A stretch of 64,000 bases of DNA, taken from positions 37,416 through 101,415 of the IMG/VR virus record IMGVR_UViG_3300025669_000021; one strand, given 5' to 3'. The number at the start of each line of letters is the position of its first letter. Position 1 is the stretch's first letter. Below, in pieces: positions 42,706 to 51,180 of this stretch. The notes below the pieces were generated by a model. The model was given only the letters and a program-made list of their open reading frames with translations, had not been told where the DNA came from and did not search any database. The position numbers and the translations under genes are program-made. This DNA comes from a virus.

Positions 42706-44896
42706 GAAAAGAGCAGCATTAATCAAGGCACGTTTTGAAGGACAAGAAGCAGAGATCACGGAAGCGATTGAAGGTGGCGGAACAATGGTCACACTGTCGG
42801 GTGATCAGACTCCAATGCGTTCTGTTTTCCCAATAGAGATCCGTGAAGAGAATGATGATGAAACCATCGAGCTTTCGTTTTCCAGTGAAGAACGTGTGCG
42901 GAGTCGATGGGGTGATGAAGAGATCCTTGTGCATGAATCGAAGGCTGCAGATTTCACACGGCTAAAGGATGTCGGATCAATTTTGAGGAACCACGATCCC
43001 AATCAGATCGTTGGTGTTCCAGTATCGGTGTCGCTGGATACGCAAAGCCGCAAGGGGCGACTTGTGATGAGATTCGGGACAACGGAGGAAGCACAAAGAG
43101 CCAGAAAGGAAGTGGTCGTGGACAAAACGCTGAGAGGTGTATCCGTTGGATTCACCGTCCGCGAATGGGTTTGGCTCAAAGACGATACAGAAAGTTGGAA
43201 AAGGTTTGTTGGCCCTGCATGGGTGGCAGCGCGGTGGGATGCTTTGGAAGTGTCCCTTACGCCTATCCCTGCCGATCCATCAGTGGGAGTAAATAGATGC
43301 GTGTCGTTTGATACGGCGAAGGAGAAGGTTACAATGACAGAAGAGGAAAAAAGGGCAGCAGCAGAGGAAGCGAAACGTGTCGCAGATGGAGTGGAAGCGA
43401 AACGGGCAGCAGACGAAGAAGCTGAGAGGCTGAGAAATGCAACACCGGCACCAGAGGGCGCACAAGAACCGGGTATGTCACCAGAACAGGTGGCACAGAC
43501 GGCTAGGGATGCTGTGGCAGCAGAGCGTCAAAGGGCGGGAAGTATCAGATCGATGTGCAGTCAGTTCCAGACGGACGACAAGGCAGAAGATTTGATCAGT
43601 ACCGGGAAGACGGTGGAAGAGGCCAGATCAATAGTGATGGATCTGCTTGCAGAACGCCAAGCCCCCATGGGCGACAGTGTGCAAGTGATTCAGGATGGCC
43701 GGGTTTCTCATGCTCGCGCAGCCGGAGAAGCATTATCCATTCGTATGGGTCATATGACCAGAGATAAGGCAGAGAATGGTGGCGGAGAACTTGCCAACAT
43801 GACGCTGTTGCGCTTGGCAGAAGATTGCATGGTGAGATCCAACACACCTGGATATCATCGTGGGATGGACACGCGAGCATTGGTCGAGTTGGCCATGCGT
43901 GGCCCTCTGATCAACAGTGACAGCATCGCTCAGTTCAATCGAGGGGAAACAATCGCCGGGTCAACCAGTGATTTCCCATATCTGTTGGCTGCAGGAGCCA
44001 ACAAATCTCTGTTGGATGCCTATCGCGCTGCACAGACCACCTATGAACAGTGGTGCAAGATCGGTTCGCTCAATGACTTCAAATCCACCCACAGGATCAA
44101 GATGTCCGAATCGGGGGATCTGGAACTTATCCCAGAGAACGGAACATACCCCGCAGGTGCGATGTCAGAGTCGAAAGAATCCATCCAGTTGGCTACCTAT
44201 GGGAAGAAATATTCCATGAGTCGTCAGGCGATCATCAATGATGATCTCGACGGATTCGGACAGCAAGCAGCCAAGCATGGTCGGGCAGCAGCCAGGAAGC
44301 CCAACCTATTGGCCGTGCAGACACTTCTCGCTAACGCAGTGATGAGTGACTCGGCAGCATTGTTCAGTACGACACATGCTAACTATTCCTCGGACGCGAA
44401 TTTTGCATTCGATACTTTGGCCCATGCAGAGGCAGGGCTAGAGAATGCAATCAAGCTGTTCCGAAGTCAGACCGCGAAGATGAGTGCGCTTGAGGATGAT
44501 ACCACGGCATATATTGATATATCGCCGCGCATCTGTCTTGTCGGTCAGACCAATGAGTTCGTTGCCCGCAAAGTATTGGGTGCGACGAGTTCGGTCTTGG
44601 ATAACAAGAACACTGGCGTTCCGAATGCAGTTGGATCGATTGGCATTATTCCTGTCGTCGAGCCCAACCTGGAAAATAGTAACCTCACAGGCTATGGCAC
44701 TCTCCCTTGGTATCTGTTCGCAGATCCTATGGATGGAGCCGTGATCGAAGTTGCCTTCTTGCAGGGTGATCGAGAGCCTTACATGGAAGAGATCAACCAG
44801 ACGGATGCAGATGGACGTATCTGGAAGGTAAGGATCGACTGTGTAGCCGGTGCTATAGACTTCGCCGGGGCAGTGAAGGAAAACGCAGAGGCTTAG
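42695..44896 (+). CDS. Fused HK97-type prohead protease and Mu gpT-like major capsid protein
   Basis: 733 residues. Residues 75-220 form a prohead protease (S78/U35): NHDPNQIVGVP with catalytic His100, and LRGVSVGF with Ser150, then ARWDALEVSLTPIPADP. A Glu/Ala/Arg coiled coil (about 212-320) acts like a delta-scaffold domain. From about 330 the capsid part contains TYGKKYSMSRQAIINDDL (about 505-522) and GRAAARKPNLLAVQTLLAN, the Mu major head subunit (gpT) pattern. Self-cleavage would release mature capsid protein. Confidence 0.85.
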   Translation: MTPEKRAALIKARFEGQEAEITEAIEGGGTMVTLSGDQTPMRSVFPIEIREENDDETIELSFSSEERVRSRWGDEEILVHESKAADFTRLKDVGSILRNHDPNQIVGVPVSVSLDTQSRKGRLVMRFGTTEEAQRARKEVVVDKTLRGVSVGFTVREWVWLKDDTESWKRFVGPAWVAARWDALEVSLTPIPADPSVGVNRCVSFDTAKEKVTMTEEEKRAAAEEAKRVADGVEAKRAADEEAERLRNATPAPEGAQEPGMSPEQVAQTARDAVAAERQRAGSIRSMCSQFQTDDKAEDLISTGKTVEEARSIVMDLLAERQAPMGDSVQVIQDGRVSHARAAGEALSIRMGHMTRDKAENGGGELANMTLLRLAEDCMVRSNTPGYHRGMDTRALVELAMRGPLINSDSIAQFNRGETIAGSTSDFPYLLAAGANKSLLDAYRAAQTTYEQWCKIGSLNDFKSTHRIKMSESGDLELIPENGTYPAGAMSESKESIQLATYGKKYSMSRQAIINDDLDGFGQQAAKHGRAAARKPNLLAVQTLLANAVMSDSAALFSTTHANYSSDANFAFDTLAHAEAGLENAIKLFRSQTAKMSALEDDTTAYIDISPRICLVGQTNEFVARKVLGATSSVLDNKNTGVPNAVGSIGIIPVVEPNLENSNLTGYGTLPWYLFADPMDGAVIEVAFLQGDREPYMEEINQTDADGRIWKVRIDCVAGAIDFAGAVKENAEA

Positions 44897-44912
44897 TAAA
44901 CCGTCACGACGA

Positions 44913-44927
44913 ACTCCCATAGGGAGT
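44913..44927 (+). other. Short perfect hairpin after capsid gene
   Basis: ACTCCC (44913-44918), loop ATA, GGGAGT (44922-44927). It partly overlaps the GGAGGG ribosome site region of the next gene, so it could either end transcription weakly or tune translation of the decoration protein. A hairpin occupies the same position after the capsid gene of cassette A. Confidence 0.4.
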
Positions 44928-44940
44928 GGAGGGAATAATT

Positions 44941-45303
44941 ATGACAGTAGCATTCAGAGGTGAAGCAGGATCGATCAAGCACACAGCTACCGCAGCTAGA
45001 AGCAGTGGTGATGTGATTGATCTGACTGATCGGATCGGTATAGCGATGGCAGACATTGCTAGTGGTGCAGAAGGAACCGTGGCAACTCAAGGCGTGTTCA
45101 AGTTGGCGAAGGATGACACCGTATTTGCAGAAGGTGCAGATGTGGATTGGGATCTTTCGGCATTGAAATGTAGTGAACTCGGTGAAGGTGTTGCCGGGGA
45201 CATTTTGCACATAGGCAAATGTGTGAAAGCAGCAGCGACCGGCAAGAGTTATGTTCTTGTTGAGATCAATGTGCCGATAACTGCCGAAACTGTTAGTGCA
45301 TAG
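44941..45303 (+). CDS. DUF2190-like capsid decoration protein
   Basis: 120 residues from the ATG eleven bases after GGAGGG. Phrases such as AFRGEAGSIKHTATAA, IGIAMADIASGAEGTVATQGVFKL and GKCVKAAATG match the small cement protein family (DUF2190, lambda gpD neighbours) that stabilises capsids. All-beta. Immediately after the capsid gene. Confidence 0.75.
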   Translation: MTVAFRGEAGSIKHTATAARSSGDVIDLTDRIGIAMADIASGAEGTVATQGVFKLAKDDTVFAEGADVDWDLSALKCSELGEGVAGDILHIGKCVKAAATGKSYVLVEINVPITAETVSA

Positions 45304-45321
45304 GGAAGGGAGAGAAAAACA

Positions 45322-45693
45322 ATGAAGTTCAAAACTACAATGGCAGTTCTGTTTGTGATGAGTCTGTTTGTCGGGATCTGCGTGATGCCGAATTCGGAAG
45401 CAGTTGCAGATAGTGGTGGGATAATCAAGGGGCGAGTCACAGGTGTGGACGGTTCCACATATATGTCTCAGGGTTATGTTCTAACGCTTGAGCCGACAGG
45501 GATTGCTACGCAGACCCTATCGAAGTTCTACAGCACGACCAATGGGATGATTGTCCTGATGTCATATCAGGGATCAACCGTCCTCACGCCGACTGTTGGG
45601 ACGAATATGGTTGCTGAGTTGGCAACCAATCAAGTGATCGTGCATGGTGCGCCTAGCCAGGCCATTTCGCTATACACATACGGCAAGAAATAG
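45322..45693 (+). CDS. Small exported protein
   Basis: 123 residues. Signal peptide at 1-28 (KFK, long hydrophobic core, cleavage near SEAVA). Mature part Gly/Thr/Ser/Val-rich, beta-like (GGIIKGRVTGVDGSTYMSQG, GTNMVAELATNQVIVHG). Sits in the head gene block. Function unknown; a member of the exported series. Confidence 0.7.
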   Translation: MKFKTTMAVLFVMSLFVGICVMPNSEAVADSGGIIKGRVTGVDGSTYMSQGYVLTLEPTGIATQTLSKFYSTTNGMIVLMSYQGSTVLTPTVGTNMVAELATNQVIVHGAPSQAISLYTYGKK

Positions 45694-45704
45694 GAAGGAG
45701 TGAC

Positions 45705-46127
45705 ATGAAGAAAATCAAGCAAGCAATATTCGGCATGGCATTCGTCCTTGTCGCAGGGATAGTGGTCGCGGGTGGGTTCCGAGTACCGGAAGAACTCACA
45801 AGCAGTGGTGCAACAGGAAATATTAACTGGACCAATCCTTTGAAGGGTTCGGCATATATCCGTAACATCATCCTGACTTCAACCCAGGGTGGATCGACCA
45901 ACACTTATATCGTGTCGATCAATGACGGAACAGATGTGCATTATCTGTCTCGTATCATCACCACCAATGAGCCAGCAGGGACTTTGAACCTTGGCTCATC
46001 GCAGACATACCCCACACCATATCAGGCATGGCCGCTGATGAAGGGTTATGTGCTGTCTGTGACGAATACAACGCACACAAATACGTTCAACGCGCTTGTG
46101 GTGCTAGACGCAGATCCAGGCAAGTAG
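45705..46127 (+). CDS. Small exported protein of the MKK...AGGF type
   Basis: 140 residues, signal peptide 1-22 ending VVA before GGF. N-terminus resembles that of 26293-26664 in cassette A. Mature protein is a Thr/Asn/Ser-rich beta domain (NIILTSTQGGSTNTYIVSIND, VLSVTNTTHTNTFNALVVLD). May coat a virion part or be surface-displayed; no family name known to me. Confidence 0.7.
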   Translation: MKKIKQAIFGMAFVLVAGIVVAGGFRVPEELTSSGATGNINWTNPLKGSAYIRNIILTSTQGGSTNTYIVSINDGTDVHYLSRIITTNEPAGTLNLGSSQTYPTPYQAWPLMKGYVLSVTNTTHTNTFNALVVLDADPGK

Positions 46128-46133
46128 ATCGGA

Positions 46134-46179
46134 GAATCCGTGTCGGTGGCGTAAAACCCATCGGCACGGATTCATTTTC
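46134..46179 (+). terminator. Long hairpin terminator candidate
   Basis: GAATCCGTGTCGGTGG (46134-46149) pairs over 16 bases with its complement at 46158-46173 (two G-U) around an eight-base loop and is followed by ATTTTCC. A strong stem with a short T-run. Confidence 0.65.
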
Positions 46180-46193
46180 CACGAAGGAACACG

Positions 46194-47096
46194 ATGCAAA
46201 GATTCTTCACCGCAATCATTCTATCTGCTGCACTCCTCGTCGGATCGAGTAGCACCGCAGCCCCTCTCAAAACCATTCGTACCCCTCTCCATTGTGTCAC
46301 CAACGTCAATATTCAGTCAGGCGGATTGATCGTGTCGGGCGATGTCCAAGTAGTCAATGGATATTACTATGGCAATGGATCGTTCTTGTCGGGTGTTGGA
46401 ACAGGGCAAGTTAAGTCTGTCACCTATGCAGGGACGAATTTCTCGACCAATGTATGGATGATGGGTGATTACATTGTACCAGTGGGAACAGGTCTGAGCT
46501 TCCGTGCATATGATGGGCCGGTGGCTGTATCGAATGACGTTGCCTATCGGACGCGCACAAACACTTTCACATCAGCAAACAGGATGATCTCCACATTGCA
46601 ACTGGATGGCGCAGTAACTATGGGTACAGGCACCTCCACGGATCTGATTCGTGATGGACAACTGAACATCTATGGTGAACAAACCGATGATCCCATCTTG
46701 ATATATGGAGGGAAGGGGTCAGGTGCAGGTGACATCGGTTCACTTCTCAAGATGACCACGGACGCATTTGCTGGGTCTACTCTTCCCAATGGCAACACGG
46801 TTGCCACATATCTGTGGATCGAAAGTCAGGGAGCAAATGAAAGAGCGTTGGTGTTTATGTATGGGGCGTCGCCAGGATTTGGAACAATATCTTCATACAT
46901 GGATCACCTTGGGAATTGGGTTTACTCTAATGACGTTGATGTGGTTGGCATCCTGGATGTTGGAAGCACTCTGACAATGAAAGGTTCAGCCGGAACCAAT
47001 ATGAACATGAATCACTTTCTTATCGGCGGAACAAATTACATGGCACTATGGATGGATGGTGCCAGCACTACCAACCTGTATCCGGTGAATCTGTAA
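46194..47096 (+). CDS. Exported fibre-like protein
   Basis: 300 residues. Signal peptide 1-22 (MQRFFTAIILSAALLVGSSS then TAA). Mature part resembles short tail fibres: GGLIVSGDVQVVNGYYYGNG, ISTLQLDGAVTMGTG, LDVGSTLTMKGSAGTN. Same style as the 866-aa exported fibre in cassette A. Stop overlaps the next start by one base. Confidence 0.7.
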   Translation: MQRFFTAIILSAALLVGSSSTAAPLKTIRTPLHCVTNVNIQSGGLIVSGDVQVVNGYYYGNGSFLSGVGTGQVKSVTYAGTNFSTNVWMMGDYIVPVGTGLSFRAYDGPVAVSNDVAYRTRTNTFTSANRMISTLQLDGAVTMGTGTSTDLIRDGQLNIYGEQTDDPILIYGGKGSGAGDIGSLLKMTTDAFAGSTLPNGNTVATYLWIESQGANERALVFMYGASPGFGTISSYMDHLGNWVYSNDVDVVGILDVGSTLTMKGSAGTNMNMNHFLIGGTNYMALWMDGASTTNLYPVNL

Positions 47097-47944
47097 TGCG
47101 TAGATGGGTCATATCCTTGATGCTGATAGTTGTTGCGAATGCTCAGGCATCGCTAGTGACTAATGAGGTCGAGGCATTTGATGACAGCTACCTTGCACCA
47201 GTGTCGGCATTTGGTGATTATTGGTTGTATGAAGGAATCGGCGTGGCGGTTGATCCGGTTACAGGGTGGACGAACACCGTCCTGTGGTGGGAGATGAAGA
47301 ACAGCAATGACCCAACGGAAGACAGTAGTTTCGTAGGGACCAACACGGGCGTCATCGGCGGTGCCACATATACCACGGCTACCAACGGCTACAGCTTTGA
47401 CGGAAACGACAATATCAACGGCAACTCTGGCGAGAGGCTGAATATAACGGATTATCTAACTATTGCCGCATGGGTAAAGTTCGATGGGGTTGGAACCTAC
47501 AATGTAGTAATGACCAAGGGCGAATTTAATACTCCTGCCTCGGCACAGGGCTTGACTTTCCATATGCAGAGAACTTCTGCCAATGCTCTAAACGCAGGAT
47601 ATTACAATTCCGACCCAGCTCCACCACACAACTGTGGATACAATTCGACGGCAGCGGTCTTTCCGTCTGCTAACGTATGGTATCATGTAGCGGCCACTTT
47701 CGATTGGGTCAATGACTCAATTCTAGCCTATGTCGATGGCGTAATTAAGCCAGGAACAATGTCAGCTACCCGCGCCCCAGTGTCAAAACCAACCGAGGAT
47801 ATGCACATTGGCGGTCTTCTCTATAATGGTGGACTACTAAATCAACTCGTTGGCGATTGCGACGAGGCTTTAATATTTGATCGGGTACTAACTTCCAATG
47901 AGGTCTATCAGTTAATGCTAGATACCAATGAAGGGAAGCAATGA
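47096..47944 (+). CDS. Exported LamG/jelly-roll lectin-like protein
   Basis: 282 residues. Signal peptide 1-19 (WVISLMLIVVANAQA). Around 115-270 the pattern DYLTIAAWVKFDG, WYHVAATFDWVNDSILAYVDG and EALIFDRVLTSNEVYQLM is typical of LamG/concanavalin-type domains that bind glycans. Probably recognises sugars on host or virion. Uncommon as a secreted phage product; usual form is a fibre tip. Confidence 0.75.
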   Translation: MRRWVISLMLIVVANAQASLVTNEVEAFDDSYLAPVSAFGDYWLYEGIGVAVDPVTGWTNTVLWWEMKNSNDPTEDSSFVGTNTGVIGGATYTTATNGYSFDGNDNINGNSGERLNITDYLTIAAWVKFDGVGTYNVVMTKGEFNTPASAQGLTFHMQRTSANALNAGYYNSDPAPPHNCGYNSTAAVFPSANVWYHVAATFDWVNDSILAYVDGVIKPGTMSATRAPVSKPTEDMHIGGLLYNGGLLNQLVGDCDEALIFDRVLTSNEVYQLMLDTNEGKQ

Positions 47945-48393
47945 TTTTGAACAGCAACAAGATTAGGCGTTTGTTCATGTCCGTGGCACTTCCCATGCTG
48001 ACAGACACCACCTATCAATGTCCATCCAGGGAATGGGTTGCTGAATTGTTCCGACAGTTCGATCACGATATGGAGTGGAAGCCACGCAAGGCCGGACTAT
48101 TGCAACGCATCTTCGGGGATGCTCTGTGGTGTTGGACAGAGAGAAACGACTGCGACAATTTTGCCCTGCACTTCATGTCTACAGCCCAGAAGTTGCACAA
48201 GTTCACCGAGCAGCACACGGCGCAGAATGTAGCGGTGGGGGAGGTCTGGTACATGAAGGATATGACAGATTATCACGCAATCAACGTGGTGGTGATTGGG
48301 GAGGAGTCGGTGCTATTCATCGAGCCCCAGGGACCACATTTTGTCGAATTAACAGAAGCTGAAAGAGATAGCATCTCTGAGGTCAGGATTTAG
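47941..48393 (+). CDS. Papain-like cysteine peptidase, putative
   Basis: 150 residues. NDCDNFALHF (Cys71), DYHAINVVV (His112) and LFIEPQG (Glu128) give a Cys-His-Glu set in the order and spacing of papain/transglutaminase-like phage proteins, often annotated as lectin-MOA-related. Could trim virion proteins or cut host wall peptides. No signal peptide. Starts in the stop of the LamG-like gene. Confidence 0.5.
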   Translation: MILNSNKIRRLFMSVALPMLTDTTYQCPSREWVAELFRQFDHDMEWKPRKAGLLQRIFGDALWCWTERNDCDNFALHFMSTAQKLHKFTEQHTAQNVAVGEVWYMKDMTDYHAINVVVIGEESVLFIEPQGPHFVELTEAERDSISEVRI

Positions 48394-48405
48394 AAAGGGA
48401 GAAGG

Positions 48406-48693
48406 ATGGGAACTGCGAATGGAAACAAGGGAATGATGATTGCTCTAGCCGGGGCAATCCCATTGGCGGCACTAGCAACATGGCTGGTTATGGCCGGGAC
48501 AGTATTGGGTCAGGTGAAGGAGCTTGATAGGGATCTCCCAATATTAACGAAGCAGCACCATGCCGATGTCGAGAAATTGACAGAGAAATGCCACAAGACA
48601 GATATGGCAGTCACAGGGATTTTTGCAGAGCTAAGAGCATTGAAAGAATTGGTCGAAAGAATAGACCGGAACGTAACAAGGGGTGATGGATGA
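48406..48693 (+). CDS. Holin-like membrane protein
   Basis: 95 residues: a hydrophobic span at about 9-34 (MMIALAGAIPLAALATWLVMAG), then a charged coiled-coil tail (LTKQHHADVEKLTEKC... IDRNV). This is the layout of many small holins or of holin-like phage membrane proteins. It lies between two predicted papain-like peptidases, consistent with a lysis cluster. Confidence 0.5.
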   Translation: MGTANGNKGMMIALAGAIPLAALATWLVMAGTVLGQVKELDRDLPILTKQHHADVEKLTEKCHKTDMAVTGIFAELRALKELVERIDRNVTRGDG

Positions 48694-49094
48694 AATACTG
48701 GAAACACATAGTAGTCGGGATCGTCGCACACATCATGGCAACCGGATTAATCTTTGCAGGAGCAATGTGGCTCAATTCAATCGAGACAACCAGCGTGGAT
48801 GACACAGGAGTATATGAGTGGACGAATACGACACCTGTTAGCGTCAGTGTCGATGGTGTAATGCTATCGTGGTCGCATCCTATTCCCAACACTTCTTATA
48901 TCGCCGTGGTGTCGCATAGTGCAGCAGGAACAAATCTGCTTGATACAGGAAGCAGCGCAACATCTTTGGGTTCGGTGGTATGGGAGGCTTCCAGTATGTA
49001 TGCCGTCCGAGTGCCTGTTGATGGTGTGATACGGATCTGGTCGGAAGCCACCAATAAATTCAACATCAAGGTTGATGTGTCGAGGCTCCAATAA
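48690..49094 (+). CDS. Membrane-anchored or exported protein
   Basis: 134 residues. Hydrophobic segment 6-28 (HIVVGIVAHIMATGLIFAGAM) with no obvious cleavage site, so possibly an anchor, then a beta-rich Thr/Ser/Val domain (VSVDGVMLSWSHPIPNTSY ... VRVPVDGVIRIWSE) like a small jelly roll. Start and stop overlap both neighbours. Function unknown. Confidence 0.6.
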   Translation: MKYWKHIVVGIVAHIMATGLIFAGAMWLNSIETTSVDDTGVYEWTNTTPVSVSVDGVMLSWSHPIPNTSYIAVVSHSAAGTNLLDTGSSATSLGSVVWEASSMYAVRVPVDGVIRIWSEATNKFNIKVDVSRLQ

Positions 49095-49735
49095 TGAATA
49101 AGCCATCTAGGCTATTGATCGGAGTGGTCGGTGCTGTATTGATCAGCATTGTTGCCATGGCCGGGAGCAGGGTGAATGGCAAAGCCCAGGTGGTGTCACA
49201 ATCCACAGATGCAGCAGGAACTTTGCAGGGGTTAGATCCGAGCGGTGCAAATGTCTGCATCACTGAATTCGCAAACGATAATCACAACAGCAAGTTATTT
49301 TCCTATTCTGCTTTGTCTGTCGATCTCGCTGATAATGCATCCTTTAGTGTGCTGCTTATGATCCCGACCAATAAACACTGTCATGCCAACTTTAGTGTGA
49401 CAAGTGCGGGTGCTGCGATTGTTTATGTCTATGAGGGAGCTGTCACGTCAAGTCCAGGGACAGTGAGCATCCCTGTCTGCCTGAATAGAACACAGGTGTT
49501 TGCAGCAGACACTCTGATGTATGGGAATCCAACCGTGTCATCTACAGTAACAGTTATGGCGGTATATTTCTTGCAGGGAGGCGAGAAGCAAGCTGCTGTT
49601 GGTGCTGCTGCTGAATCAGGCACAGAGTTCATACTAGCGTCAGGATCGAATTACTATTTCCGTATGATAAATATTGCAGGTTCAGCAAAGACATCTGCCG
49701 GACAGTTGCTATTTAGTGAAGAGGACAATGATTGA
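49094..49735 (+). CDS. Exported relative of a phage virion decoration protein
   Basis: 213 residues. Signal peptide 1-22 (RLLIGVVGAVLISIVAMA). The mature part, with SKLFSYSALSVDLADNASFSVLLM, a central YVYEGAVTSS and the end TEFILASGSNYYFRMINIAG, has the layout of a common phage structural family that normally lacks a signal peptide and ends 'EWILKQNTKYLIRI'. This pairing of virion-like body with a secretion signal is the best single example of the series. Confidence 0.65.
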   Translation: MNKPSRLLIGVVGAVLISIVAMAGSRVNGKAQVVSQSTDAAGTLQGLDPSGANVCITEFANDNHNSKLFSYSALSVDLADNASFSVLLMIPTNKHCHANFSVTSAGAAIVYVYEGAVTSSPGTVSIPVCLNRTQVFAADTLMYGNPTVSSTVTVMAVYFLQGGEKQAAVGAAAESGTEFILASGSNYYFRMINIAGSAKTSAGQLLFSEEDND

Positions 49736-50310
49736 TGGATGTGCAGTACACAACTGGCGATGATGGATTCACAAGAGGGGAATCGCTCTTGAATAGGATC
49801 ACGATATGGGCAACACGCAAGAAGAGTGAAGCTGACACCCTTGCCAGCCACCAATTCAAATTCATCGACCAAGAGAACATCATGGAGGCGACACGGAAGG
49901 GTGTCAGGAAGATTACATGGAAGCAGAAGCAGGAAGAGATGGAAGCCAACGGGGTGGAGTGGTGTGTGGTCGGGAGAGTGCATCCAGTAGTGCCATCGGA
50001 TGTGATGGTGTGGAAAGGGGAGATCCTGAAAATGGTGGGCTTCCCATATTCCAAGAGTGAGTTGGTGTTGGCATTCATGGATGGCATGGTGTCGAAAGTC
50101 ACAGGAAGAGATTTCCTATTCTTCCGAAAGATGGGAGATATCTCGAACAGCAGACGGATCTGCTCAAAGGCCGCAAATATCCCTGATCTTATCATGGGCT
50201 TCCTTCCTCGGCAAGCAGAATACTTTTCGCCTGATGGGACCTGGGATTACAAAATCGAGCGACCATATACATGGAAGGTCAAAGCACATAGCAATGGGTG
50301 GTATCGATGA
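49735..50310 (+). CDS. Permuted papain-fold (YiiX/NlpC-P60-like) hydrolase, putative
   Basis: 191 residues from the ATG in TGATG overlap. Order of residues is permuted: TGDDGFTRGES near the start, SHQF (His39), IMEATRKGV (Glu51) and ICSKAAN (Cys143). This is the YiiX/lecithin retinol acyltransferase-like circular permutation of NlpC/P60. Such enzymes act on amide or ester bonds of cell wall or lipids. Together with the peptidase at 47941 it frames the holin-like gene. Confidence 0.5.
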   Translation: MDVQYTTGDDGFTRGESLLNRITIWATRKKSEADTLASHQFKFIDQENIMEATRKGVRKITWKQKQEEMEANGVEWCVVGRVHPVVPSDVMVWKGEILKMVGFPYSKSELVLAFMDGMVSKVTGRDFLFFRKMGDISNSRRICSKAANIPDLIMGFLPRQAEYFSPDGTWDYKIERPYTWKVKAHSNGWYR

Positions 50311-50666
50311 CCTTTGACAAAACATTTTTTGAGACAGATTTGAAGAACGTCATCGCTGATGACCCTATCGAAATTGAGTTGGAGCAGACTAGCGAAAACG
50401 AGAAGCACAACGGGATCAAATCATCATTGATAAATGCCCAGGACATCGTAGCAGCCGGTCTCTCCAACTCATATCTCTTTTCGGTGACCATCCTCATAAG
50501 CGATTGGGATGTATTGCCCCAGGTAGACGATATCCTAATCATCGAGGAAGTGCGCTATGCAGTGATGAGGAGGGGCAAGGATTCTGTAGACATCGGCTTG
50601 AGGGTGGATCTTGCTGCCGAGAATGATAGTGGATCGACAGGCCCGGCATATATGGGGAGGCTGTAG
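50307..50666 (+). CDS. Head-tail connector (stopper-like) protein
   Basis: 119 residues from the ATG overlapping the preceding stop. Short, with strand-rich C-terminal half (ILISDWDVLPQVDDILIIEEVRYAVMR), a pattern of gpFII/SPP1 gp16-like stoppers, as expected between capsid and tail genes. Family match not verified. Confidence 0.5.
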   Translation: MTFDKTFFETDLKNVIADDPIEIELEQTSENEKHNGIKSSLINAQDIVAAGLSNSYLFSVTILISDWDVLPQVDDILIIEEVRYAVMRRGKDSVDIGLRVDLAAENDSGSTGPAYMGRL

Positions 50667-50667
50667 C

Positions 50668-51180
50668 ATGGCTAGTGGCATGAAAATAAAATGGGATCTA
50701 ACAAAGATCTTCACGCAGTTTTCTATGATGAAGAAAGCGAATACTACATCGGCAACAAGATTCGTTCAGTTCCAAGCAAAGTCTTTGGTGAGGGCATTGG
50801 CCTTTCATACTCCCATTGCTCCCATGACAGTGGAAATACCAGTGAAGGCAAGAGATGGCAAGCGGAGATATTATCCCGGCGTACCGATGGAGAGGGTGAA
50901 GGTTGATCCAGGTCGGGCGAGGTCGGGATGGTGGCCGACAGCAATCAAGTTAGGGGTGACAAGCGTCTACAGTAAATTCCCAAACAAAGGCGAGGGTGAT
51001 GTAGTCGATCAATCGCAGAGCATTAGAAATCCGCACATCATCATGACCAATACTGTGCCATACATTCTGAGGATCAAGGGACACGGGCAATGGGCGGAAG
51101 CTGCGTTGAATCAGGAACGCACACGCTTGCCACAAAAACTATTCGGAGAGTACCAAAAGGGATTCGCGGCATGGCTTTAG
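50668..51180 (+). CDS. Tail completion protein (HK97 gp10 / lambda gpZ-like)
   Basis: 170 residues. ALAFHTPIAPMTVEIPVK ... DPGRARSGWWPTAIKLG ... PYILRIKGHGQWAEAALNQ is the shape of neck proteins of the gp10/gpZ group, with a helix then a hairpin and a basic RSGWW turn. Overlaps the tail-terminator-like gene by ten bases. Confidence 0.55.
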   Translation: MASGMKIKWDLTKIFTQFSMMKKANTTSATRFVQFQAKSLVRALAFHTPIAPMTVEIPVKARDGKRRYYPGVPMERVKVDPGRARSGWWPTAIKLGVTSVYSKFPNKGEGDVVDQSQSIRNPHIIMTNTVPYILRIKGHGQWAEAALNQERTRLPQKLFGEYQKGFAAWL

